The notes: a model not told the origin generated them from the letters alone. 64,000 nt of DNA from Bacillus aquiflavi (GCF_019915265.1 NZ_CP082780.1:3742095-3806094); one strand, 5' to 3'. Shown: positions 1 through 8,100, numbered from the stretch's first letter. A program made the numbers and translations.

Positions 1-222
1 TACACTGTATACCTTTCGATTAGGTCGATTTTCTTGTTCTTCAATTTCAATATCAATATATCCTTTTTTATTTAATCGTTCTAGCATTTTATAAGCAGTT
101 GCTTTTTTCATATCTGTAATATGGTATAAATTCAGTTCAATAAACTCATTAATTTGGTATCCATGTTGACTTTGAACCATGAGAATCCCTAATAAAATTA
201 AATAACGATCTTCCATCATCAT
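1..222 (-). CDS. PadR-like transcriptional regulator, partial (cut by left edge)
   Basis: Only the N-terminal 72-74 codons are in the window, and the frame runs off base 1. The protein begins with methionines followed by EDRYLILLGILMVQSQHGYQINEF. This is the usual opening of a PadR-type winged-helix domain: a hydrophobic first helix, then HGYQI, then a recognition-helix region with ATAYKMLERLNKKGYI. Three consecutive ATG codons follow an AAGGAG ribosome site; the second or third fits its spacing best. The C-terminal dimerisation part is missing, so the family assignment rests on the DNA-binding half only. Its target cannot be told from this fragment. Confidence 0.7.
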   Translation of the reverse strand, partial: MMMEDRYLILLGILMVQSQHGYQINEFIELNLYHITDMKKATAYKMLERLNKKGYIDIEIEEQENRPNRKVYSV

Positions 223-506
223 TAACTCCTTCGTTTTGCTCATCACATTTATCCCATATAAGCTTAATTTTATTGTAAGAACTTTTCTTCACTTCTGTCA
301 AACGCATTCATTTTGTAGTGGTAATATAGGGGAACTAAACTAAAAATAAACATGGGTAATAACTACTATTTACCTAAAAATACACTATTTATACTAGAAC
401 TAACAACTAACATATGATATTAATATAGTAATAAAATAAAACAAATGTTTAAAATGTGTATAAAAAGATGCACTTAAAATATATGTTAAATAAGAGAAAG
501 GCAAAG

Positions 507-793
507 ATGATAAATGAACCAATTATTGTCTTCTCAATACACGTTATAAACATGAAAAAAGAGCAGCTACAACGTTTAGCAATATATGAAGTTCAGATTA
601 AAAATGATCAGAGTATTTCGCTAATGAACACTTATGTTTGGAGCCTCAATTAACGACAATTGAATGGGCAGGAAGTTGGGCGAAGAAATTTGATGAATTA
701 CACGGACTAGGAATTGTTTTCAGTTATCGAGATATGAAAAATAGTCAATTTGATCGTTCCTACAAGCAATCGCAGATAAAAAATCTAGTATGA
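507..793 (+). pseudogene. possible frameshifted coding remnant
   Basis: An open frame from ATG 507 (protein starts MINEPIIVFSIHVINMKKEQ) stops at about 651. A second frame takes over near 635 and runs to a stop at 791-793 with IEWAGSWAKKFDELHGLG. Joined, the two give about 95 residues, with an opening that faintly recalls a DnaQ-like exonuclease fold (IIVF...). The acidic catalytic residues expected of an exonuclease are not evident. I do not recognise the gene. The rest of 223-932 is AT-rich and shows no other convincing gene. Confidence 0.25.
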
Positions 794-932
794 AAGAAGA
801 AATCATTTCTAAAAAGGCATTTAAACTTTAGAACAATCAACAAGCAAATCGTTTCACATTATAAAGGACCATTAAAATAATAGTAAAAAAGTATGAGCTC
901 GTTAAAAGAACGGAAGGAAAGAAGTGTTTTAA

Positions 933-1211
933 ATGAGTGATGAAATTAAAGTCGTGTATGCAGAAGTTGAAAAGGAGCTTGCCGAGCTGAGAACGGCTAT
1001 TATTGCTGTTCAAACCTCTATCGCCAGCTCTATTCAAGCTTGCCAGGACATGATTACTGCAGAAAAGGTCAATAAATTAAATGAATCTTTACAACAAATC
1101 TTGAAGCGATATCAAAAGATCTTATTGAATAATGAAAGCATGGCAAATAAAGCGATTCAAAAGCTGCGCGAAGTGGATGAAACGCTAGCCGCCGGAATGA
1201 GGAAACGTTAA
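933..1211 (+). CDS. small alpha-helical LXG-toxin partner (YwqI/DUF5344-like)
   Basis: A 92-residue, almost wholly helical, hydrophilic protein (EVEKELAELRTAI near the start, KLRE..DETLAAG near the end), with no signal peptide or membrane segment. Proteins of this size and shape lie directly upstream of LXG toxins in Bacillus (YwqI type) and are known in related systems as chaperone or targeting partners for type VII (Esx) secretion. Here the LXG gene starts 17 bases after its stop, so the two are surely co-transcribed. The family name is from overall resemblance and context; the role as a secretion partner is inferred. Confidence 0.7.
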   Translation: MSDEIKVVYAEVEKELAELRTAIIAVQTSIASSIQACQDMITAEKVNKLNESLQQILKRYQKILLNNESMANKAIQKLREVDETLAAGMRKR

Positions 1212-1228
1212 AGTAGGAGGTGAGTGAA

Positions 1229-2821
1229 ATGAAAGTATTGGATGTCCAAGCTTTTCACGAAGGAATTAATAAAAGTCTTGAAAGAATACAATTTCTAGAT
1301 GAACAGCTGAAACAAGTTCAAAGAGGCGTAGAAGGAATCGCCACTTCTTTAAATGAATCCTTAAAAGGAAGAACAGGTTATTCGATCATAATGCTTTTCA
1401 AGGAATATCATCTGCCATTTGTATTATTTTTAACTCAGTTTATTGTAAACTATAAACAGTCGTTAACAGCAATTCAACATGCTCTTCACGAATTTGAGCC
1501 GGCGCAAAATGGATTTATTAGCGAAAGTTTTTTGGAAAATGACGTCGAACAAGGTTTACGAAACCTTGAAATAACAACAACCGAATTGATAGATGAGATC
1601 AATGGAGCATTAGATGCCATAAGTGACATCGTTCATTTACCACAGATTCAAAACGAAGAACTGTTATTTAATATGACTCTAGCAAAAAACCAATACAAAG
1701 AGACAATTCAGCAATTATACGCCTTTGACCAACAGCAAGCAAGTTCCCTTGAGCCGTTAGAAAAAGACATTGAATCAATGGAGCGATTTTTAAGTGATTT
1801 AGAAGGGAAGTTTCAATTATTAGAAAGCGGTTTTTCAAGGAACAACGGTTTAGTCGAGTTGCCAGAAGGCCTATCGTTAAATGATAGTAAATTTCGACAT
1901 AAAGAAATCTTTGCGACAGTTGATCAAGTAAAGGATGTAACTGAGACTGAAGTGGAGGATACAATAAACACTCATGACATTTTTACTTACTTTAGTAAGT
2001 TAAATCAAGGATTATTTTTTACAGATCTTAGTTTTATTGCGGGCAAACTGATTATCACAACAAGTGCTTTTGCGAGCGGTACGTTGAAAATTGTCTATAA
2101 AGGCAACCCGACAATGTTTCAAAAGTTTAAAGGAGATTATCAATTTTATCTTAAAGCGGATCCCACATGGACAAGTAGAGGGAATTATGCTTCAAAATTC
2201 GCCAGTACTTTGCGTAATTTCCAGAAGCTCGAAACACCGTCAAAAAATCCAGCTTTAAACTATATCCAAAAGCGACTCTCTGCTTACAATGGCCCGGCAG
2301 AATTTTTAAAAGTCCAAGCAGGCTTTAGTAAAGAATGGCACAATATACCGATTAAAAAAGGAAGCGATTTTATCGGAACAGTGCCTGATCAAGTTACATT
2401 AAGTGTGAAAGACACGATGGCAAACAAAGCAATGTCTAAAGGTTGGAAAGGAACTGCCAAAGCAATCCCGATCGCTGGACATGCGATAACAATCACTGCG
2501 AATGCAACAGAATTTGTCGCTCCGGAAAATGAAAATAAAAGCTTGGCTGAAAAATCAGGACGCTTTCTAGCTGGTGCAGGGGCAGATACATTCTCTGTAG
2601 GGGCTGGGGCGGCATTAGGAGTAAGATTTGGAAAAGCTTTTGGTCCAAAAGGGATGGTAATCGGAGCATTAGCTGGTGGTCTCGGAGGTGGGATTATTTC
2701 TATGATTCCTGCTATAAGTGAAGGGGTTAGAGATTTAGGTGAGGAAATTGGAAGGCTTGCTAAGCAAGGGTTTGGAAAAATAAAAAAAGCGTTTAAATCT
2801 ATTAAAAGTTGGTTTAAATAA
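1229..2821 (+). CDS. LXG-domain polymorphic toxin with glycine-rich, putatively pore-forming C-terminus
   Basis: A 530-residue protein. The start chosen is ATG 1229, because AGGAGGTGAG ends just before it; an in-frame GTG at 1220 overlaps that ribosome site. Residues 1-200 form the helical LXG domain (opening MKVLDVQAFHEGINKSLERI, with an LKG motif near residue 48), the type VII secretion signal of these toxins. The C-terminal part has no nuclease, NADase or lipase motif that I can see. Instead, residues about 430-500 are rich in glycine and alanine (AGAGADTF, GAGAALG, GALAGGLGGG), a glycine-zipper-like membrane segment, and the protein ends in a basic tail (KKAFKSIKSWFK). Known LXG toxins of this build depolarise membranes. 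The neighbouring multicopy membrane proteins fit as immunity factors. LXG assignment is firm; pore formation is inference. Confidence 0.85.
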   Translation: MKVLDVQAFHEGINKSLERIQFLDEQLKQVQRGVEGIATSLNESLKGRTGYSIIMLFKEYHLPFVLFLTQFIVNYKQSLTAIQHALHEFEPAQNGFISESFLENDVEQGLRNLEITTTELIDEINGALDAISDIVHLPQIQNEELLFNMTLAKNQYKETIQQLYAFDQQQASSLEPLEKDIESMERFLSDLEGKFQLLESGFSRNNGLVELPEGLSLNDSKFRHKEIFATVDQVKDVTETEVEDTINTHDIFTYFSKLNQGLFFTDLSFIAGKLIITTSAFASGTLKIVYKGNPTMFQKFKGDYQFYLKADPTWTSRGNYASKFASTLRNFQKLETPSKNPALNYIQKRLSAYNGPAEFLKVQAGFSKEWHNIPIKKGSDFIGTVPDQVTLSVKDTMANKAMSKGWKGTAKAIPIAGHAITITANATEFVAPENENKSLAEKSGRFLAGAGADTFSVGAGAALGVRFGKAFGPKGMVIGALAGGLGGGIISMIPAISEGVRDLGEEIGRLAKQGFGKIKKAFKSIKSWFK

Positions 2822-2955
2822 ATTTACTAGTAAAAAAATAATGTACAAATTTTGATTCATCATCACTTTTTGTGAAATAACATAAAAAGGAAAACATTTT
2901 TGAATTCCTGGTAATAATGTTAGCACCAAACAAAACATTAATAGGAGGTTCTAAA

Positions 2956-4149
2956 ATGTTTTCCGTGTTACTAGAATTGTCAGAATTTAAAGTAGTTAAA
3001 CGTGAGATTTTTGATACGCATTATTTTGTTCATGTAGAGAAAAAAGAAAGAAAAGAGCGCTGCATCTATTGTGGATTTCATTCCTCGTCTGTCCATGATA
3101 GGAGGACAAGAAAAGTACTTGATTTGTTTGTATTAAACAAACCAATATTTCTTATTATTCACATGAAAAGATATCGGTGCCAAAACTGTAAAGAAGTCTT
3201 TTCTTCTTCTTTTGAATCTGTAGGATCACATCAGCACTATACCCACCGTTTTCGCCAGTTTATCTATGAACAAGTACTCGGAACAACCATTCAAGACATA
3301 AGCCGGAAATATAAAATAGCTTACTCAACAGTGGAACGTATTTTCTATTCGGTTGCTCATGAAAAAGCAAAGGAACAGGAGGCATTCATCCATGAAAGGC
3401 AAAAAGATCATGAAATCACGTTAAGCTTGGATGAAGTGGCCGTTCGAAAGGGACATACTTATGAAACCGTTCTTTATGATGCTGATTTAGGGGCGGTGAT
3501 GGGTATGCATCAAAATCGTCATTGTGCCTCTACTATGGAACTTTTGTCACAGAAAGTCAGTCATCCCGAACGGGTAAAAAACGTGGTGATTGATATGTGG
3601 AATCCCTTTCATAAAGCGATTCAAAATCTTTTCCCACACGCACAGGTTATTGTTGATAAGTATCACGTCGTTCAAAAAGTAACTCAGGCATTAGACCAAG
3701 TTCGTAAGAATATACCTGGTTTGAAAAAAGTAAGATTTTGCCTAATTAAAAGCTAAAAAAATATAAATGAAAAACAACGAATACGTCTAAATGAGTTATT
3801 AGAAGACAATGAATGTTTAGCTTATGCTTATTATCTTAAAGAACTATTTAGAGATTTTTATCAATCTCCAGATTATGAAACAGCTCATCAGTTGTTAAAA
3901 GAATGGCTTCAACTTGCATGGAGTAGCCCATTTCCTGCTTTTCATCATGTAGCTAAGACGATAGAAAAATGGCGAAATCAAATTTTGCAATACTTTCATA
4001 CCCCCTATACTAATGGAAGGACAGAAGGCACCAATCATAAAATTAAGAATATTAAACGACGAGCTTATGGCTATAGAAATCCTCAAAGATTCAGGACACG
4101 TGTATTTTTGAAGTGTACAGGTAAAACTTACAATAAACAGATTGCTTAG
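2956..4149 (+). pseudogene. ISL3-family transposase interrupted by an in-frame stop
   Basis: ATG 2956 follows AGGAGG. The N-terminus has the paired-cysteine zinc-finger of ISL3 transposases (CIYCGFH ... RYRCQNCKEVF), then an HTH region and the DDE-type catalytic core (LSLDEVAVRKGHTY; VIDMWNPFHKAI; IVDKYHVVQKV). A TAA at 3754-3756 stops the frame after about 266 residues. The same frame then continues with NEKQRIRLNELL and the typical C-terminal end TNGRTEGTNHKIKNIKRRAYG up to 4149. No frame change is needed, so a single nonsense change in an otherwise complete gene (about 397 codons) explains it. It is probably inactive unless the stop is read through. Confidence 0.9.
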
Positions 4150-4276
4150 CCACTCCTTCTTCAGCATGTAGTAAATAATAGTTGGTGGAAAAGAAGCCGT
4201 CAAGGAAAGCACTTGACCGCTTCCTTTCCACCAACTAGCCAGCTTGTAAGCTGAAGAAGGAAAGATTTTGAGTGGC
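4149..4276. repeat. nested palindrome (cruciform-like) after the transposase
   Basis: The inner arms are 24 bases each, 4181-4204 and 4212-4235, matching at 22 of 24 positions around a 7-base loop. The outer arms are GCCACTC (4149-4155) with GAGTGGC (4270-4276), and CCTTCTTCAGC (4155-4165) with GCTGAAGAAGG (4250-4260). The structure begins at the last base of the transposase stop codon. It may be part of the IS right end, a foldback element nested in it, or a strong bidirectional terminator. No T-tract follows. Confidence 0.7.
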
Positions 4277-4399
4277 TCCAATCTAGCTAACTAATTACCA
4301 GATTTTTTTCCGAATCACAAACAATGGTGAAGAGACAAAATTTTTTGTGCTCTATGATTGTAAAATAAATATTTTAATTAAGAAGGCAGGAGAAATAAA

Positions 4400-4744
4400 A
4401 TGCAACTGTCACCAGATGATGTTGAAATAATTTTATTGATTATAGTTAATTGGATGGGGCTTCAAATCGTATATAGCTTTTTAGTTTTAATAGGGGGCAG
4501 AATAATTACCGATTACTTTGAATGGGCAGTGTATGAAGACCCGCCAAATTTTTTTTGTAAATGCACAAATTTTTTTATGTATTCCGTTTTTGGAGCCGGT
4601 CCATACTTAAACAAAAAGTTTATGCGTTATTCATGGATTAAACGGAAGTTTCTCTTGTTTCTTTCGATTATCGGAATGATTTTTTTATCATTTCTTTTAT
4701 ATGAAATAATTATTAAACCAATAGTGTATTGGCTATTTTTATAA
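4400..4744 (+). CDS. small membrane protein, putative toxin immunity, array copy 1
   Basis: 114 residues starting MQLSPDDVEIILL, with a GGCAGGAG ribosome site. One membrane segment lies near residues 9-35, a phenylalanine-rich stretch after the conserved WAVYEDPPN (about 52-70), then a conserved cytosolic-looking KKFMRYSWIKRKF and a final membrane segment (86-112). I know no named family for it. Its place downstream of an LXG toxin, its membrane topology and its multicopy state fit an immunity protein against a membrane-active toxin; this is inference. Copy 1 is intact and differs from copy 2 mainly in the first 40 residues and around FFCKCTNFFMYSVF. Confidence 0.75.
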   Translation: MQLSPDDVEIILLIIVNWMGLQIVYSFLVLIGGRIITDYFEWAVYEDPPNFFCKCTNFFMYSVFGAGPYLNKKFMRYSWIKRKFLLFLSIIGMIFLSFLLYEIIIKPIVYWLFL

Positions 4745-4880
4745 GTTTATTGTTCTTAATATTAGATATGTTCTGAAGAGAGAATAATAGACTAAAAGGA
4801 ATGGAATAAGGGAAGTTTAGAAAGTATTACTTTTCAATCTTCATTACGTTGAATGGAGTAAAAAAGGCAGGAGAAGTAAA

Positions 4881-5225
4881 ATGCAATTATCCCCAGATGA
4901 TGTTGAATTAATTTTGCTTTTTATAGTAGGTTGGTTTGTAACTCAAATAGTTTATAGCTTTTTAGTTTTATTATCAGGAAGTGTGATTACCGATTATTTT
5001 GAATGGGCAGTGTATGAAGACCCGCCAAATTTATTTTGGAAATGTACAAACTTTTTTATGTATTTCTTTTTTGGCGCTGGCCCTTACTTAAATAAAAAGT
5101 TTATGCGTTATTCATGGATTAAACGGAAGTTCCTCTTGTTTCTTTCGATTATCGGAATGATTTTTTTATCATTTCTTTTATATGAAATAATTATTAAACC
5201 AATAGTGTATTGGCTATTTTTATAA
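4881..5225 (+). CDS. small membrane protein, putative toxin immunity, array copy 2
   Basis: 114 residues, intact, starting MQLSPDDVELILLFIVGWF. Its second half is identical at protein level to copy 1 from the KKFMRYSWIKRKF motif to the stop, and the spacer after it is nearly identical too. That points to a very recent duplication or gene conversion. The membrane plan is as in copy 1. The conserved FGAGPYLNKKF junction, lost in copies 3 and 5, is present here. Confidence 0.75.
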   Translation: MQLSPDDVELILLFIVGWFVTQIVYSFLVLLSGSVITDYFEWAVYEDPPNLFWKCTNFFMYFFFGAGPYLNKKFMRYSWIKRKFLLFLSIIGMIFLSFLLYEIIIKPIVYWLFL

Positions 5226-5361
5226 GTTTATTGTTCTTAATATTAGATATGTTCTGAAGAGAGAATAATAGACTAAAAGGAATGGAATAAGGGAAGTTAG
5301 AAAGTATTACTTTTCAATCTTCATTACGTTGAATGGAGTAAAAAAAGGCAGGAGAAGTAAA

Positions 5362-5693
5362 ATGCAACTATCCCCAGATGATGTTGAATTAATTTTGCTA
5401 TTTATAGCTGGTTGGTTTGTAATCCAAATAGTATATAGCTTTTTAGTTTTAATAGGGGGCAGAATAATTACCGATTATTTTGAATGGGCAGTGTATGAAG
5501 ACCCGCCAAATTTTTTTTGGAAATGTACAAACTTTTTTATGTATTTCTTTTTTGTTAAATAAAAAGTTTATGCGTTATTCATGGATTAAACGGAAGTTCC
5601 TCTTGTTTCTTTCGATTATCGGAATGATTTTTTTTATCATTTCTTTTATATGAAATAATTATTAAACCAATAGTGTATTGGCTATTTTTATAA
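5362..5693 (+). pseudogene. immunity-like membrane protein, array copy 3, frameshifted
   Basis: The start ATG 5362 has the same GGCAGGAG site as its neighbours. Compared with copy 2, 14 bases are missing straight after the run of six T at the FFF codons (about 5553). The frame therefore ends after FFFVK at 66 residues and the last membrane segment is not translated. An extra T in a later T-run (about 5630) is a second shift and does not restore the frame. The DNA to the old stop at 5691-5693 is otherwise well kept, so the damage is young. Confidence 0.85.
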
Positions 5694-5830
5694 GTTTATT
5701 GTTCTTAATATTAGATATGTTCTGAAGAGAGAATAATAGACTAAAAGGAATGGAATAAGGGAAGTTTAGAAAGTATTACTTTTCAATCTTCATTACGTTG
5801 AATGGAGTAAAAAAGGGCAGGAGAAGTAAA

Positions 5831-6175
5831 ATGCAACTATCCCCAGATGATGTTGAACTAATTTTGCTATTTATAGCTGGTTGGTTTGTAATCCAAATAG
5901 TATATAGCTTTTTAGTTTTAATAGGGGGCAGAATAATTACCGATTATTTTGAATGGGCAGTGTATGAAGCCCCGCCAAATTTATTTTGGAAATGTACAAA
6001 TTTTTTTATGTATTTCTTTTTTGGCGCTGGCCCTTACCTAAACAAAAAGTTTATGCGTTATTCATGGATTAAAAGGAAGTTCCTCTTGTTTCTTTCCATC
6101 ATCGTGATGTTCGTGTTGTCAGTTATTTTATATCAATTTATTTTAAAACCATTAGTTCATTGGCTGTTTTTATAA
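5831..6175 (+). CDS. small membrane protein, putative toxin immunity, array copy 4
   Basis: 114 residues, intact. The first half matches copy 3 almost exactly (LLFIAGWFVIQIVYSFLVLI) but has YEAPPN where the other copies have YEDPPN. The second half (VMFVLSVILYQFILKPLVHW) resembles copy 5 and not copies 1-3, so this gene looks like a recombinant of two lineages. The start at 5831 is set by the shared ribosome site; an in-frame ATG at 5798 lies in the repeated spacer and is unlikely to be used. Confidence 0.75.
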   Translation: MQLSPDDVELILLFIAGWFVIQIVYSFLVLIGGRIITDYFEWAVYEAPPNLFWKCTNFFMYFFFGAGPYLNKKFMRYSWIKRKFLLFLSIIVMFVLSVILYQFILKPLVHWLFL

Positions 6176-6315
6176 GTTTATTGTCCTTAATGTTAGCAAT
6201 GTTCTGAAGAGAGAAGAATAGTAGATGAAAAGGACTGGAATAAGAAAGCTTCTAGAAAATATTACTTTTTAATCTCCATTACGTTGAATGGAGTAAAAAA
6301 GGCAGGAGAAGTAAA

Positions 6316-6646
6316 ATGCAACTATCCCCAGATGATGTTGAATTAATTTTGCTATTTATAGCTGGTTGGATGGGAATTCAAATAGTTTATACCATTTTAG
6401 TTTTATTATCAGGAAGAGTGATTACCGATTATTTTGAATGGGCAGTGTATGAAGACCCGCCAAATTTATTTTGGAAATGTACAAACTTTTTTATGTATTT
6501 CTTTTTTGTTAAATAAAAAGTTTATGCGTTATTCATGGATTAAACGGAAGTTTCTCTTGTTTCTTTCTATCATCGGGATGTTCGTGTTGTCAGTTATTTT
6601 ATTCCAACTCATTTTTAAACCGTTAGTTCATTGGCTGTTATTATAG
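6316..6646 (+). pseudogene. immunity-like membrane protein, array copy 5, frameshifted
   Basis: It begins MQLSPDDVELILLFIAGWMGIQ and ends early after FFFVK (66 residues, stop at 6514-6516). The same 14-base segment is missing as in copy 3, at the same place. The downstream frame still encodes the KKFMRYSWIKRKF and final membrane segment up to 6646. A separate start within that second frame (6434) exists but has no evident ribosome site. Confidence 0.85.
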
Positions 6647-6680
6647 TTAGCCAATTTAATATATTTAAAGGAGACAGAAG

Positions 6681-7490
6681 ATGAAACATTTATTGACTTG
6701 TACGAACGAAGAGCTGGTTTTATTAGTAGGTCTTTGTGGCCACGCTAGGTTTACGAAGATGTTAATAGATGGCTTAACAGGAGAGAAATCTTTAAAAGAG
6801 TGGGAGGCGATTGTGGATACAACTGTTCATCAATTGATGTTAAAACAAATATGGGATGAAGAAAGAAATAAGCGTAACGAAATTCCATTAAGTGATGAAA
6901 TGCAAAAATTTATTCACTCTTATGTAAACTCTAAATGGATCATACGTTGCCCAAATATAGAAAAACAAGGTGTATTAATTTTTCACTATATTGAAGAAAG
7001 CACATGGCTTCTTCATCTCGTTGACCGAGAGATTCTTCATGAATTTGCTTATGTAGAACAAGAAGAAATTTCAAAACTGATACAGGATTATTATTCCTTT
7101 TCTGATGAATCATTGGATGCTAATGAACAGTTTCGATTGACAGATGAGGCTTTTGATTTATTAAGTGAGAAACGCAATCTTAAAAAAGTACGCAAAATGA
7201 GTACCTTTTTGGAAGAAGAGGGAACAAGCTTTGAACTATTTATCGATGACTTAAAGAAAAATGAGTGGTTTCTTAACAACATTTCTTGTCTTCATATTCC
7301 TTCGCTTGAAGATGACCCATTGCTAACTGATATCGTCTTTTTTCTCCCATCCTCAAAAGGTGTATGGGTTGTTAAATATACTGACGATCAAACTGCTCCT
7401 GTTCTCATTCAATTAAAAGGGCTAGAACAATGGCACGCACTTCTTGAAAATGTCGGGCATACAGCATCTTTAATTAATGAGGAAGGTTAA
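6681..7490 (+). CDS. hypothetical protein inside the toxin-immunity island, possibly Esx-associated
   Basis: A 269-residue soluble protein, ATG 6681 after AAAGGAGAC. It opens MKHLLTCTNEELVLLVGLCG and alternates helices with hydrophobic strands (KQGVLIFHYIEESTWLLHLV; GVWVVKYTDDQTAPVLIQL). There are no signal peptide, membrane segment or catalytic motifs. The architecture recalls EspG/DUF5081-type proteins found beside Firmicutes type VII effectors, but I cannot confirm this by eye. It starts 35 bases after immunity copy 5 and ends just before degenerate copy 6, so it was either part of the original operon or captured between copies. Confidence 0.5.
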   Translation: MKHLLTCTNEELVLLVGLCGHARFTKMLIDGLTGEKSLKEWEAIVDTTVHQLMLKQIWDEERNKRNEIPLSDEMQKFIHSYVNSKWIIRCPNIEKQGVLIFHYIEESTWLLHLVDREILHEFAYVEQEEISKLIQDYYSFSDESLDANEQFRLTDEAFDLLSEKRNLKKVRKMSTFLEEEGTSFELFIDDLKKNEWFLNNISCLHIPSLEDDPLLTDIVFFLPSSKGVWVVKYTDDQTAPVLIQLKGLEQWHALLENVGHTASLINEEG

Positions 7491-7512
7491 CAACTAAGGC
7501 AAGAGAGATGAA

Positions 7513-7839
7513 ATGCAATGATCACTAAATGATGTAGAATTCATTCATTTTGCTTTTTATAGCTGGTTGGATGGGAATTCAAAGAGTTTATAGTTTTTTA
7601 GTTTTATTATCAGGAAGTGTGATGATCGATTATTTTGGGCAGTGTATGAACACCCACCAAATTTTTTTTGATGTACAAATTTTATTATGTATTCCGTTTT
7701 TATTAAATAAAAAGTTTATGCGTTATGCTTGGATTAAACCGAAATTCCTCTTGTTTCTTTCTATAATTGGGGCGTTCGTGTTATCAGTTCTGTTATTCCA
7801 ACTCATTTTTAAACCGTTAGTTCAGTTGCTTTTTTATAA
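7513..7839 (+). pseudogene. immunity-like membrane protein, degenerate copy 6
   Basis: The original start region reads ATG CAA TGA, so translation stops after two codons. Downstream, the family segments are still recognisable in shifted frames: AGWMGIQRVYSFLVLLSGSV, then a deletion in the WAVYEDPPN region, loss of the GAGPY segment, and KKFMRYAWIKPKFLLFLSII. It is the most diverged copy and has several indels. It is probably the oldest unit, or one no longer under selection. Confidence 0.85.
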
Positions 7840-7862
7840 CTCAGCGCTTAAAAATAAGATGA

Positions 7863-7895
7863 GGATACCACAAAAAGGATGGTATCCGGTTTTTT
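7863..7895 (+). terminator. rho-independent terminator at end of toxin-immunity island
   Basis: GGATACCA (7863-7870) pairs with TGGTATCC (7880-7887), followed by GGTTTTTTAT. The stem is perfect with a T-run, placed after the last immunity-like copy. Confidence 0.85.
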
Positions 7896-7902
7896 ATCCT
7901 GT

Positions 7903-8100
7903 TTATTCAATGTTAATATGAGATAATTCAGAGTTTGAATTGTTCTCTTTTCGGCTGACTAAAGAAGCTTCGATTTCTTCATGCAATGCTTCTAGCAATT
8001 GTTTCCCTGTTTCTTGACATTGAGCAGGCATTACATTTAAGAGTTGCATTCCTGCTTGCAGTTTCAAACGGACAATTGTTTTTATAAGTTCATTGTTCAT
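7903..8100 (-). CDS. small protein coupled to ArsA-like ATPase
   Basis: 65 residues (MNNELIKTIVRLKLQAGMQ...), helical, with no membrane segment. The start ATG at 8100 overlaps the stop of the ATPase gene upstream (ATGAACAATGA), so translation is coupled and the protein probably works with the ATPase. A longer frame starting at 8115 exists but lies inside the ATPase gene and lacks a good site. I do not recognise the family. Confidence 0.65.
   Translation of the reverse strand: MNNELIKTIVRLKLQAGMQLLNVMPAQCQETGKQLLEALHEEIEASLVSRKENNSNSELSHINIE

Larger units (their letters stand above)
2830..4370 (+). mobile_element. ISL3-family insertion sequence, ends uncertain
   Basis: The element carries one transposase gene (2956-4149) and sits between the toxin and its putative immunity array. 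I could not fix the terminal inverted repeats or a target duplication by eye. A loose TTTGTGA match occurs near 2870 and, inverted, near 4320, so the bounds given are the outer limits. The transposase is disrupted, so the copy is probably not autonomous. Confidence 0.45.
4383..6660. repeat. tandem array of about 481-bp gene-plus-spacer units (five copies)
   Basis: Successive start codons lie at 4400, 4881, 5362, 5831 and 6316: spacings of 481, 481, 469 and 485 bases. Both the coding part and the spacer are repeated; the spacer has a conserved TAAGTTTATTGTTCTTAAT after the stop and GGCAGGAGAAGTAAA before each start. A sixth, more diverged copy lies at 7513-7839 beyond another gene. The units arose by duplication and show mosaic similarity (units 3 and 4 share their first half, 1-3 share the second half, 4-5 share another second half), which indicates later recombination between copies. 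Confidence 0.9.

Noticed and set aside
3895..4281. Minus-strand 128-codon open frame across the transposase end
   Set aside because: It is antisense to transposase and crosses the nested palindrome; low-complexity translation without family resemblance.
4400..6646. Regular repeats suggesting a CRISPR array
   Set aside because: The repeat unit is about 481 bp and contains a gene and its spacer; it is a tandem gene array, not CRISPR.
6434..6646. Separate 70-residue gene in the second frame of array copy 5
   Set aside because: It begins out of frame inside the first half, has no ribosome site, and is best read as the tail of the frameshifted copy.
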